Assembly (NCBI GenBank): GCA_014898415.1 | Contig: RCTD01000003.1 | Coordinates: forward strand, 2,604,001 to 2,668,000 | DNA from: Stromatinia cepivora | Taxonomy: Eukaryota; Ascomycota; Leotiomycetes; Helotiales; Sclerotiniaceae | Direction: 5' to 3' | Length of the DNA: 64,000 nt | Part shown: piece after piece, positions 33,811-44,641 of the stretch | How positions within the stretch are numbered: position 1 is the stretch's first letter | How the letters are laid out: every line of letters starts with the position of its first letter | Translations under genes and position numbers: made by a program | The notes under the pieces: model-generated | The model's database searches: none | Seen by the model: only the letters and a program-made list of their open reading frames with translations | What the model was told of the DNA's origin: nothing

Positions 33811-34540
33811 AAGCTTTATAAAAGCGAAAAGGATAATTATAATCATATAAATAACGATTCACCTATAAAACCAAGGAAAAGAAAAGTGTTCTTCAATACA
33901 GCAGACTAGATGTTATGATTTTATAATAATGCATATATATACGATCGTGAAAGGATCAAAAACCCATATAAATTCGAGGGAATTTGATTGTATACGCACA
34001 TAGCCCAAGCTCTATACAACAGACGAACTACCACCACCAAGACAATACGAAGGCAATATATGCCTATAATCATTTCGAAAAAATCATGCAAAGGGAAGCT
34101 TGAATATAGTAAGAACGAAATGTAACATTACCCCTATCGATTTCGTTCAATTTAGTTGATTTGGTTAATTTGATCAATTAACTTAATCGATTTCCAAATT
34201 GATTATATTAATTATTCATCATCATTATACCATAATTCAATTTCCTTTTTTTTTCTATTGAAATTTTTTTCTTTCAAAAGTTCCCCAAATCAAGGAGAAT
34301 ATAAATCAATATTAATTTAATCAATTAATAAACGATTTAATCGATTTAATCAATTCATTCATTATTTTGGTCAATTTGATCGATTAATTTGATCAATTTG
34401 GTTAATTTCTATTAAATTAATCAAATCAATCAAAATGATCAATCTAATTGATTTAAAGTTTATAAACCTTTACAAAACCTAGTTTCCAATGAAATAGCAA
34501 TGGAATAGAGGAGTGAAACGCTTGAGGGCGAGTTTTTCCG

Positions 34541-34550
34541 AAGGGGGGGG
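34541..34550 (+). other. Polypurine tract of the gypsy element
   Basis: AAGGGGGGGG four bases before the 3' LTR start; the expected primer for plus-strand DNA synthesis. Confidence 0.75.
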
Positions 34551-34553
34551 TAG

Positions 34554-34835
34554 TGTCATGAATTGTGAACCATAGAAGGCTAACCATGTGATATCTTTTA
34601 TCTCCTACATCCATTGATAAACTGATCGTCCATATATATACATTACGATTCATACGATTTAATATAATAAAATAATGATTCTAATAACACATATGCATAA
34701 CCCCGCAATTTACGAATGGATATTTGTATATATATATCTAGTCACTCCTTACGAGCTATAATTCTTCAATTATAGATTCTAAAGAATATAATTGACCCTG
34801 TTTATTCAGCTCTACTACGGCTCTTGTGCGTCACA
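34554..34835 (+). repeat. Gypsy 3' LTR, 282 bp
   Basis: It starts TGTCATGAATTG and ends TTGTGCGTCACA. It is the same length as the 5' copy, with transitions between the two in both directions, showing independent mutation after insertion. Confidence 0.92.
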
Positions 34836-34840
34836 AAGAT
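34836..34840. repeat. Gypsy target-site duplication, right (AAGAT)
   Basis: Second copy of the AAGAT flank. Copia sequence resumes here. Confidence 0.88.
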
Positions 34841-35229
34841 GCTACTTTCAAATATGTTATATATATCAGGGCTAGAAATAAACTTGCTATTAGGAAAAAG
34901 GATCTACGAAACAGGATTACAAGGGGAATTCAATTCTTATTATATGTATTTCAAGAAGAATAATAAGAAAGTTATCTATACTAAAATATAAGATAGAATA
35001 TATATAATTTCATATATAATTAAAGGATATAAGGATATAGTTTTTTGTTCTAATATATATCAAAATGATTAGGAAAAAGGCTTCTCTTTAAAGATAATCG
35101 ATGGTATCAAAGATATCGATAATGAATTAATATTTAAAAAGAAAGAGAGATACTTGTTATAATATCGAAGATTCAATCATCTAGATTCAGATAAAATCAA
35201 GAATCTATATAAGGTATCTAATATAATCA

Positions 35230-36700
35230 AATCGATAAAGATCCTAATTGAATTAGATATCTGCAAAATGTGTATACTCACCAAAATGACCAATCGTATT
35301 CCGAAACAATTGAATCTGTACAAATTAAAGAGACTCGAATTTATATATTTCGATATTGCAGGATCATTCCCAAAATCGATTTGAGGGAATTGTTATTTTA
35401 TATTGATCATTGATAATTGTACAAGAATAAATTGGATTATATCATTTAAACAAAAGGACAATGTAATTCAAATATTGAAAACTTGAAAAAAGGAAATGGA
35501 ATTAGCTATTGGAGAAAAGATCATTGTAATTAAGACTGACAATATATTGGAACTCTTATAAGCTATTTATGAATAATCATCGGACACACGATCCGAAATT
35601 ACAACAATTGTTTTTTCATATTAAAACAGATCCGCAGAACGGAATATAAGGACTACAAAGGCAAATATAAGAGCAATACTAAAAAAAACTGAATTATTAT
35701 TAGAATTTTGGGATAAAGTTATAAAGCACAATACTTATATCAGAAATCGTATTAGTATTGGTCCTGATATAAACGAAATAGATCGATCCCCTACAAAAGC
35801 TTTTACAAATACAATACCAGATATAAAGATATACAAAATCTGGGGAAGCAAATGTTACACTTATATCAATCCCAAGATTATTCCGAAAAAGCAAAGACAC
35901 AACAAATTGCAGAACATTTCGAGAATCGATATATTCTTAAAGTACTCAAAAGTTACAAACAAACATATTAAAGTATATTCTCCAGAATTGAATTATACAT
36001 TTCGATCAAGCAAAATAATTATAGATGAATCTTATCGAAAAAGAGATTTGAATCTTAAATTAAGAAATTATAAATCAGATCTACAAAAAACAAAGAATAT
36101 AAAATCAGATCGAAAACCTTATAATAGATCAATAGCAAACAAAGCATTTTCTCTATTCTCAATATCAAACGTAATACCTATATCATCTTTATTTTAAACA
36201 TTCTCTTCAATAGATATTATATCGAATTCAATGATTATATCAAACACCCCAATTATCGAATTGAAATCAAATAAATTAGATATATCAATACCAATATACA
36301 ATAAAGATAAAGATAATAATATCCAGAAAACAAATCAAGAATCTTCTTTCAAAGATACTTTAGATATCAAATCCATCATTTCAAAAGATCCAACCCAAAA
36401 ATCAATTTCTATAAACCCTGAATCTGTATTAAAAGCAAAATTTAAAACCATTTTAAATTTTGTTGATAAGTTTATTTCAACAGAATCAAAAAACGAAATA
36501 AATCCATAATTATTTGAGATCAAACAAAAGGATGAAATAAATCTTAAAAACGAATCCCCAAAATATCTAACACGAAAACGGAAAAGAGATATAGAATAAA
36601 ATCCTAAAGAAAAACGGGAAAACAAGATTATAAGGGCATTGATTGTGATATTTATATAGATCAAAATTCAAGAAAATATAAAACATATTATGATTACAAT
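35230..36700 (+). pseudogene. Degenerate copia integrase and linker
   Basis: It contains C-x2-C remnant (CKMCILTK), then FIYFDIAGSFPKS and YFILIIDNCTRINWIISFK, corresponding to the integrase core's first Asp strand. ISIGPDINEIDRSPTKAF and IWGSKCYTYI are the copia 'GxxPY...LRVFGCxxYV' region. The long lysine/serine-rich linker (35907-36510) lies between integrase and RT as in copia polyproteins. Stops are frequent. Confidence 0.8.
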
Positions 36701-37074
36701 CCTAATCATTTACAAGATAGATCTTTATATCAAAGACAAGATTATTTCAGATTTCATGATTTCGTTGATAGATACAAATAATACAAAAGGTGTAATATAT
36801 TTAACTAAAAAAGTTTTGGGAATCAAAATACCAAGAATTTATAAGAAAACAATATCGGATTAAGAACACTCTAAAAAATAAAAGGAAATTATTCAAAAAG
36901 AAATCATATCTTTAATTCAAAATAATATTTAAAAAGAATATATATTTCTTAAAAGAAATAATCTGGTTTCGATAAAATAGGTATTTATAATTAAGATCAA
37001 GAATAACAAAATAGAATAATTCAAAACAAAATTAATGATTCGAAAGTTCAATTAGGTATTAGGAAAGGATTATA

Positions 37075-38420
37075 ACGAAATGTTTATATCAATAATGAGA
37101 TTAGATATACTTAGATTATTCCTAACTATTATCACAAAGGAAAATTTGGAATACTTATATTTCGATATCAAAAACACTTTTACCGAATTGTATTTGAAGG
37201 AAGAGATCTACCTTAAATTATCCCAAGGTATCAAAATCAAAAAAAAATATGTACTACAAATTCTACGAAGCCTATATAAATTGAAACAAACTGGAAAGGA
37301 CTGAAGTTTACTATTGAAAAAAGAACTTTTAGGTATAGGTTTTGTACAAAGTTTGGCGGATCTATATCTATATATATTCAAAGATTGTAATATAATATTA
37401 CTGGTATATATCGATGATATTGTTATTGTATCGTATATATTATTGCAAATCACTTGATTCGATGAAAAGTTATCGGCCTGTTTTAATATTAAGAATCTAA
37501 GGGAGATTAGTAAGATCCTAAATATTAGAATCATTTATAATAGAAAAACGTATATATTAATTATAGATCAAAAAGAATATCTCGATATTATATTAACCAA
37601 ATATAATATTATATATAAACAATATCAAATCAAGAAACTACCAATAATGGATTATACTTATCTCCGGCCAGCAATCAATAATAATGAATTAACAGATGTA
37701 AACAAATATCAACAATGAATAGAAAATGTAATTTATCTAATGATATATACCCGATCAGATATAATATTTTCAATTGAAAGACTTTCACAATTTATAACAA
37801 AACTAACAAAACATTATATTATAGTTTTAAAGAATCTAATACGATATTTACAATCAATAATTAAACAGAAGTTATAATTCGGATCAAAAAGAATACAATC
37901 TGATATCTGCAAAGAATACAATATATCTGATAATACAATAAAGGTATATATAAATACAGATTGGGCTAGTGACAAATATAATCGGAAAAGTATTTCAAAA
38001 AAAGTTATAATATTCTACAAAAGCTTTATATCATAGATTAACAAAAAACAAATATCTATGGCTACCTTTAATGCAAAATCAGAATATATTGCAATGATGA
38101 TGTTTATTAAATAAAAGAAATAGGTTGCACAAATATTCAAAGATCTATTTAGATCAAATTATATTGGAAAAAACGAAGATACAGTTTAAATGTTTAATAA
38201 CAATCAAGGCGCTTTAGTTTTAACCAAGAACCCATATTTGTATAAACAATCCAAATATATAGATATCAATTATTATTTCATCAAAGATTTGACAGAAAAG
38301 GAGAAAATCGTCATTAGTTATATTAATATATACGATATAATTGCCAACGGAATGACGAAGCTTTATACAAAGATTGCTTTCGAAAGGTTCAAGAAAATGT
38401 TAGGATTAATAATCTAAGAG
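37075..38420 (+). pseudogene. Degenerate copia reverse transcriptase-RNase H
   Basis: RT core: LYFDIKNTFTELYLKEEIYL (normally DVxxAFLxGxLxExIYM), LRSLYKLKQTGKD, and the intact catalytic YIDDIVIV near 37408. RNase H ends with the copia hallmark: QGALVLTKNPYLYKQSKYID, then YYFIKDLTEKEKIVISYI and DIIANGMTKLY. Several stops are present. Confidence 0.9.
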
Positions 38421-38449
38421 GATCGAATAGGATATCCTCAATAGAGGAA

Positions 38450-38618
38450 TATTGGAAATGAGGCCATCATAAGATTAGAATTGAGGTTACAAAACCACAA
38501 TGATGCACAAATCATATTTGGGGATAACCTCAATTCTACTCCTACTAGAATTATAGATCCTTAATTCAACCTACATAGTCAACAATAATACTACTACTTC
38601 CTGCACCAAAAGTTAACA
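38450..38618 (+). repeat. Copia 3' LTR, 169 bp
   Basis: It starts TATTGGAAATGAGGCC (first G now A) and ends AAAAGTTAACA. Same length as the 5' LTR. A purine-rich AGAGGAA lies immediately upstream and could be the polypurine tract. Confidence 0.92.
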
Positions 38619-38623
38619 ATCTT
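38619..38623. repeat. Copia target-site duplication, right (ATCTT)
   Basis: Second copy of the flank; matches 26090-26094. Confidence 0.85.
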
Positions 38624-39472
38624 TATAAATTATGTAAATTATTTAGTAATTTATAGATTATTTATAAATTATTTATAAATAATCTATAAATAATCTATAT
38701 AGAATAAATTATTTTAAGATCTCAATAGATAATTTGTAGGGTGGGTAATATCTTTAATGGATAATCTATAGAACGGATTATCTGCGGGTATTTATAGATT
38801 GCGGGTTATTTCTGCGCAGCCTATTGGTGCCAGATACATGCAGTATCCTAAATCGATACATAATAGGCCAACCCTGGCTTTTAAGGTTTTGAGATGTAAG
38901 CGTCCTCATCAGGAACCCCTGCAATCACATAGATCACAACGGGCCGCGGGCGGATGATCCACAGTTTGGGAGAAAATCCCCCAGCTTGAAGAAATTCTAA
39001 AGAGTCATGTAAATAATGGGGCTATAGTTCAACCAACATCTGCATAAATCCTCTAATGCAGGTAAGACCTAAACAGCCGCCAGGGTAACTTGAAGAACCT
39101 GTGGTCTAGGTGCCCAATCAAACCCCCCGCATACAGCAATTCCAACAAGCTCTCTCAAAGTGCAGTTCGCAGAAAGTTGTGGAGCTATCGCATCAAATAT
39201 GGAATCTGTACAGAATCTCTTTTAAGCTCGGCCAAAAATAATGCTCGGCAATATCTCGTTCTTTAGATGCACCAAAATTGGGGTGTATGGGTAAAGAGTG
39301 TTACGATGCTGAGGGTTATATCTTCATCCAGTCGGCCAGCTTACATGGCATTGAGCATCGAAACATTGCCCTCAATTCATACATTAAAATATATCAAATG
39401 GAAAGCAAGATTAGTGAGTGGCATACTCTTCAAAACCTGGAAATAATACCGCATCTCAAACCACAATATGCA
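38624..39472. other. AT-rich tract then promoter region of the P450 gene
   Basis: The first ~90 bp repeat ATTTATAAAT/AATCTATAAAT words similar to the tract before the copia element. Composition returns to normal by about 38790. No gene seen before the P450 start. Confidence 0.5.
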
Positions 39473-41282
39473 ATGTCAATACCTGTATACGCTGGAGCAG
39501 TATACATGGCAGCCTTCGCTATTGGATTGTCTTGTCTTTTAAACTATATTATCACACGCCTATCTTTCGAAAAGGGTTGCTCATCCAATGGAGCTACACT
39601 GGCTACTCCACCGACTATCCCATACTGGATTCCATTTCTTGGCAGTAGTCTTGATTTTGGTTTCAATGCTCTGGCTTTCATCAAGTCATCTAAGTATGTT
39701 CATTGTACCTTATTCCCTATGAGTACTTTTGCTAACAGATTCTACTTGGAGTGAACTCAGCAAGAATTCCCCGTTCTGTGTTTCATTATTGAGCCAGAAA
39801 ATGTTCTTCGTCCAGGGCGCCGAAAACATTGCCGCCCTTTGGAAAAAGTCTAGTACCATGACTGGAACACCTCTACATTTGTTTTGCTTGAAGTATATCT
39901 GCGGAATGCCCCGCAAAGCACTCGATATGTATGCAAAAGACAATTCTGGGTTAGCGGCTCAACTACCCTTAGACAGCTCTGTCTCGCCAAATAACAGAGT
40001 GGACTACAGAACTCACGTAGGGATGCTCAGATTCACAAAAGGCGCTGGACTTTCCAACTTTTGTGACCGCTTGGTCACAGGGTTTCATCAAAGACTAATG
40101 GCACTTCCGATAGCCGAGGAGTGGCTTGAACTCCCAGATTTTATGGCTTTCTTTGACGAACATTTTGGATCTGCTCTCGTAGAATCTATTTGTGGGCCGA
40201 GCCTTACTCGCCTGAACCCTGATTTTGCAAAGGACTTTTCTAGATATGATATTGAAATTCCCGGTCTGTTGAAAGGCCTTCCTCGATGGATAATTCCAGA
40301 TGCATATGAAGCGCGGGACAAGCTCTTGACATCAATCAAACAATGGCATGCATTTGCAAGAGCTCATTTCGAAGAGGCATCTGTTTCACCTGATGGTGAT
40401 TCAGACCCGTATTGGGGTAGTTTATTCATAAGAGAAAGACAGGGTGATGGGGGAGTCTTTGCCACGACAGATAATGCACGTGCAGCTTGTGATCTTGGCT
40501 TCATTTGGGCGTAAGTATGCCATCGTTTACAGTGTTAAGGTCTTGTACTAATCTATGCCAGTGCAAACACGAATCTTGCCCCGTCTGCTATGTGGACGGC
40601 ACTTGAAACATTCAAAGACCCTTTGATTCTTGAGAGGGTCCGCAGTGAACTATCAGGCACATTTCGTCAAAGCTCAATTCGTCGGGCTGCCTTTGATGCT
40701 TCCACGCTTCAAACGCTTCCTCTGTTGCGATCGATATATGCAGAAACTCTCCGTCTCAGAGTACGGGCATACGCGGCAAGATACACTAATCGAACCGCAT
40801 TTTCAATCAAAAACTGGTTCTTGCCCAAGAAAAGTGTTATCCTTGTGTCAACTACAGAGGCGCACATGGACGAATCTTTCTGGAATACAAAGAGCGGTAT
40901 GTACCCCGTCGACAAATTCTGGGCCGATAGGTTCCTTGTCTATGATGACGACCCAACAAGCGGACCACAAAAGAAGGGGCCACTTTCGCAACTGCAACCT
41001 GGGGATATAAAAGCATCGGAGTCTAGCCCTGCCAAAGGCCCCAAATTCTCATTGGCAAGCACAAATGGTTCGTGGCTTCCTTATGGTGGCGGCGCTCGTG
41101 CATGTATTGGACAAACGTTTTCCAAACGTGTCATGCTCGCTGCATGTGCGATGATGGCTACCGAGTTTGATGTACAAATTTTGGCAGATGAAGAGGCTTT
41201 AGGCATGGATCCAAAATTCTATGGACTTGGTGGACAACGGCCGGTAGGGAAAGTCCCTTTTAAAATTCGAAGGAAGAAATGA
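39473..41282 (+). CDS. Microsomal cytochrome P450 monooxygenase, three exons, 563 aa
   Basis: Exons 39473-39693, 39761-40510 and 40562-41282 join in phase (1692 nt). An N-terminal anchor helix (YMAAFAIGLSCLLNYII) is followed by a proline hinge (ATPPTIPYWIPFLGSS). The I-helix is DLGFIWAANTNLAPSAMW, with the AxxT-type oxygen groove reading ANTN. ExxR is YAETLRLR near 383, and the heme loop is LPYGGGARACIGQ with the thiolate Cys near 507. These fit the CYP7/CYP8-like fungal P450 group. Intron 1 uses the CTCAG acceptor at 39760; the nearer AACAG would break the frame. No lesion seen, so it may be functional. Substrate unknown. A related C-terminal fragment lies at 22162-22317. Confidence 0.87.
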
Positions 41283-42178
41283 TTGAAATACCAGGAATAC
41301 TGCCCACAAAACCTATGTTTGAGCTAGAAGTATGATGAGATTTGAATTCGCTGTAATTAAGAGATCTTGTGATGATTGACTCGGCACCTCATTGTGAGGG
41401 CAAGTTGTCCAAAGAGTATACGTAGGCCTTACGATTCCGATTTTCTACCAAAATCCGAGGAGCAACAACTGGCACCTTCATCGCAAGTCGCTACTCTGTA
41501 AACTAGGACTCATGAGAGGAATAGGACTTGTGCGTATTTCACCTGGCCACTATGGTACTATTGACCACGTGCTGGGGATCCACCTGCACTTGCAATGCCA
41601 ACTCCAGGCTTAAAGGCTTTTTTGTCCCATGATTCAACCAGAAAAGTTCATACAAGCCTTGTAGATTCCAATAGACGACGTCACACCATCCGTTTTTAGC
41701 ATCAATATGTGAACGCACAGCGTGGCGACGACGTGGAAATGACCACGAAATTGTTTCAGAACCCCGCCTTCAAGAGCTAGAATCGGCTAACACGTTGAAT
41801 GTATGCACTTGACTAGACATTCCACATTGTGGTTTCCTTCCTCAAGACTTACTGTAGGGAAGCTTGGGGCTCAGAGGAAAAGCCGAACACCAAGATCCTA
41901 CCAGGTCTCATAACACTCTTCAATATTCCAATTTGGGCTCAACAATCGCATACCTAATTTTTCGGACTTTTAAAGCCCCATAACGAATCTCAATGTTCTG
42001 GTTCGCATTTGACAATTAGATAGTTCCTTAGGCTTTTATTTTGGTATTCGTTGGTAAGATTTAAGTTTGTTGGGTGGCAGAATAAAAGCGGTGTGAAATA
42101 CGCGAGCTCGAGTGTAGCGAAGTATATACCAAAACTAGCCACGGCTCAACACCAACTCGATACGAAATCTTCATGATT
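41283..42178. other. Intergenic region between P450 and tRNA-Arg
   Basis: No coding signal or repeats recognised. It includes the P450 3' region. Confidence 0.5.
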
Positions 42179-42278
42179 TCCCTGCTGGCGCAATGGTAGC
42201 GCGCAAGACTTCTATGTAGAGCCCAATCCTATATTTGAATCGATCTTGAGGCTACAGGTTCGAATCCTGTGTAGGGAG
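42179..42278 (+). tRNA. tRNA-Arg (anticodon UCU) with a 28-nt intron
   Basis: Acceptor stem TCCCTGC pairs with GTAGGGA (one G-T pair); discriminator G. D arm and A box: TGGCGCAATGG. Anticodon stem CAAGA/TCTTG with loop CTTCTAA, anticodon TCT, decoding AGA. T arm and B box: GGTTCGAATCC. The 28-nt intron at 42215-42242 sits after position 37, the canonical site for the tRNA splicing endonuclease. A short T5 run lies about 45 bases downstream and a T6 run further on, either a possible Pol III stop. Confidence 0.93.
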
Positions 42279-42505
42279 CTACCCTGAGTAAAATCGGTTT
42301 GAATCCGATCATAAAATCACCTTTTTGGCATTGTTATCTTTTGTTACACTTTTTTGCTTGAAGTTGGCTGGTTGCGGATTTTTGGTGTTGGAACATGGAA
42401 AATCCTTTTGCCGAATCGAACCCCGCATTTTTATTTCAACCAATAATGAGCTCGGACCATAGTTCTAGTACCTGAGCTTCCAAAAAAAAAATACATCATC
42501 CCACT

Positions 42506-44050
42506 ATGCTCTCCCCCTCAATATCCAAAATGCCAACCAGCAAACGCTTCACATGTTTGCGATGTCAATTCCAATCCTTCACGCGCTCACCTCCTCGTCG
42601 TCTCTATCATGCCTCTCCACGACTACGTTCCGAAATACCTAAACCCTCCATAGCGCCCAAACAATCAATCGATATCAAACATATACGGACCCATCCCGAA
42701 TTATACGAAAAGAGCTGTATAGAAAGGAATTACAAACTTCAATCTACATATCCAGCCAAAATAATAGGTTTATTCGAAAAATGGCACGAACATCAACGCG
42801 ATGGAAGAGCGTTACGAGAAAGAAATAATAAATTAAAGCTTCAATTAGCAAATCCAAAATCATTACGAAATGACGATTCAGAAGAAGCACGGAGTTTACG
42901 AGCACTTTCTAAAGAAGAGATAATCGCCGAAGCACGAAGTCTGAAGGATAAAATCTCTCAAATCGAGTCTTCGGAGACTGCCCTAATGACAGAAATTAAC
43001 ACCCTCGCATCCGCCATACCAAATCTTACATCTGATTCCACCCCGCGCGGTTCAGAACCAAAAGTAATAACAACCATCAACGAGCACCCCGAACCTATTC
43101 CATCCTCCTCCGATCGAGTATGGCGTTCTCACGTCCACATAGGCAGCGAATTAAACCTCCTCGATTTCTCCTCCGCAGCCACTACCTCCGGCTGGGGCTG
43201 GTACTATCTACTTAATGGCGCGGCCCTCCTCGAACAAGCACTAATCCAATACTCTCTTTCACTCGCCCTCTCCAAAAAATGGTCTATAGTCTCTCCTCCC
43301 ACAATGATCTACTCGCACATTGCATCCGCATGTGGATTCCAACCGCGCGACCAATCCGACGAACAACAAATCTATTCCATCGCACAAACCCCCTCCGATG
43401 CCGAAAGCGGAAAACCAACCTACTCCCTAGCAGGAACCGCGGAGATTCCTTTAGCGGGCATGAAAGCCAACGCCACCATCCACGAATCGCAACTCCCCCT
43501 AAAAACAATCGCAACATCACGTTGTTACCGCGCCGAAGCAGGAGCCCGCGGCATCGACACAAAAGGCCTCTATCGTGTGCACGAATTCACAAAAGTAGAA
43601 ATGTTCGCCTGGACCCTCCCCACCCTGGAATCCACAACAGAAATCTTCAACGAGATGCTCTCCCTCCAAATCGAAATCCTCACCTCCCTCAACCTGCACT
43701 GTCGAATCCTCGAAATGCCATCTACGGATCTAGGCGCCTCAGCCATGAGAAAAATAGACATCGAAGCCTTTTTTCCCTCGCGTAGAGAGAGAGACGATGG
43801 ATGGGGCGAAGTTACTAGTTTGAGCATTTGTGGAGATTATCAGAGTAGGAGATTAGCGACTAAAGTTGATATTGCTGCGAATGGGGGCAAGGTTGCGTTT
43901 CCGTGGACGGTTAATGGGACGGCTGTCGCGGTGCCGAGGGTTGTGGCTGCGATTTTGGAGAATGGTTGGGATGAGGACCGGAAGGAGGTTAGGGTGCCTG
44001 AATGTTTGTGGCCTTGGATGGGTGGGAGGAAGGTTTTGAAGAAGGAGTAG
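42506..44050 (+). CDS. DIA4: Mitochondrial-type seryl-tRNA synthetase, 514 aa
   Basis: A class II aminoacyl-tRNA synthetase charging tRNA-Ser in mitochondria. It is intronless. The first ~45 residues are rich in Arg/Ser with few acids (TRSPPRRLYHASPRLRS), typical of a matrix-targeting presequence. The N-terminal tRNA-binding helical arm covers ~residues 50-170 (IDIKHIRTHPELYEKSCIER onward). Motif 2 (TSRCYRAEAGARGIDTKGLY then RVHEFTKVEMF) is near residue 336, and motif 3 (GTAVAVPRVVAAILEN) near 471. A second in-frame ATG at residue 9 could be the real start. The tRNA gene just upstream is for Arg, so the proximity is coincidental. Confidence 0.93.
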   Translation: MLSPSISKMPTSKRFTCLRCQFQSFTRSPPRRLYHASPRLRSEIPKPSIAPKQSIDIKHIRTHPELYEKSCIERNYKLQSTYPAKIIGLFEKWHEHQRDGRALRERNNKLKLQLANPKSLRNDDSEEARSLRALSKEEIIAEARSLKDKISQIESSETALMTEINTLASAIPNLTSDSTPRGSEPKVITTINEHPEPIPSSSDRVWRSHVHIGSELNLLDFSSAATTSGWGWYYLLNGAALLEQALIQYSLSLALSKKWSIVSPPTMIYSHIASACGFQPRDQSDEQQIYSIAQTPSDAESGKPTYSLAGTAEIPLAGMKANATIHESQLPLKTIATSRCYRAEAGARGIDTKGLYRVHEFTKVEMFAWTLPTLESTTEIFNEMLSLQIEILTSLNLHCRILEMPSTDLGASAMRKIDIEAFFPSRRERDDGWGEVTSLSICGDYQSRRLATKVDIAANGGKVAFPWTVNGTAVAVPRVVAAILENGWDEDRKEVRVPECLWPWMGGRKVLKKE

Positions 44051-44641
44051 AGATTAGGGAGTTAGAGAGTAGAGAGTGATGGGATAGTGTTGGGGATCTT
44101 GATGGGATTATTGGCCAAGATATTTCGTGATACAGATTCACATTTCTACTCACATGCAATGAATGGTTGATACCGGACGAGATAACACGACAAGACATGA
44201 GAAGAGAAAAATGTACTAATACTACTAAAACTACTACCTTACTACCTAATATACCATACCTCCCAAGGGAATCTCTGAAAATAAAATAGAAAAGAGCCAC
44301 AAACAACAAAAATATAAATAAGATATACTAATCGCTAAAACGCTATTCATTAAAAGAAAAATAAATTAAATAAAAAACAAAAACTTCAGGACTTCATCAA
44401 GAAACCCGCATGGGTATAAGTAGGTCCTGCCGCAAGCCCCTTCCACTCCCTTCCCTTCCTAGCAAAGAAAAAAAGAGAAAAAAATTCCACCCCTTTCCCC
44501 AACAAGCCAAGAAAGATACAAGAATTAGACGTGTATTTAGTAAACTTTCGATGAATCAAACAAGAAAACCCCCTCCTAGTCCCTATGAATCCAACACTGC
44601 CCGTTCTCATATTGATATTGGTGCTTCATCTCACCAATAAA
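44051..44641. other. Convergent intergenic region
   Basis: Lies between the 3' ends of the SerRS gene (+) and the giant repeat protein gene (-). AT-rich with short A runs near 44280-44390, suitable for 3' UTRs. No gene seen. Confidence 0.5.

Larger units (their letters stand above)
27803..34835 (+). mobile_element. Ty3/gypsy (chromovirus-like) LTR retrotransposon, nested in copia
   Basis: 7,033 bp with 282-bp LTRs, an AAGAT duplication and a polypurine tract (AAGGGGGGGG, about 34541-34550) just before the 3' LTR. Internal order is gag, protease, RT, RNase H, integrase, chromodomain-like tail, which is the Ty3/gypsy order (integrase after RT). All frames carry stops and the AT content is very high, as expected after RIP. 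It is full length but dead. Confidence 0.93.
26095..38618 (+). mobile_element. Ty1/copia LTR retrotransposon, interrupted by a nested gypsy element
   Basis: Bounded by 169-bp LTRs at both ends and ATCTT duplications. Without the nested element and its extra 5-bp target copy, it is about 5.5 kb. Gene order is copia: protease remnant WYID..., with LSLFRS downstream (27640-27700), then integrase (35230-35620), reverse transcriptase (37080-37540) and RNase H (37950-38420). Every gene is broken by stops and strongly AT-biased, so it is non-autonomous. The interruption lies between protease and the pre-integrase region. Confidence 0.92.

Noticed and set aside
43279..43785. 168-codon frame overlapping the seryl-tRNA synthetase on the same strand
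   Set aside because: Out-of-frame shadow of a clear synthetase coding region.
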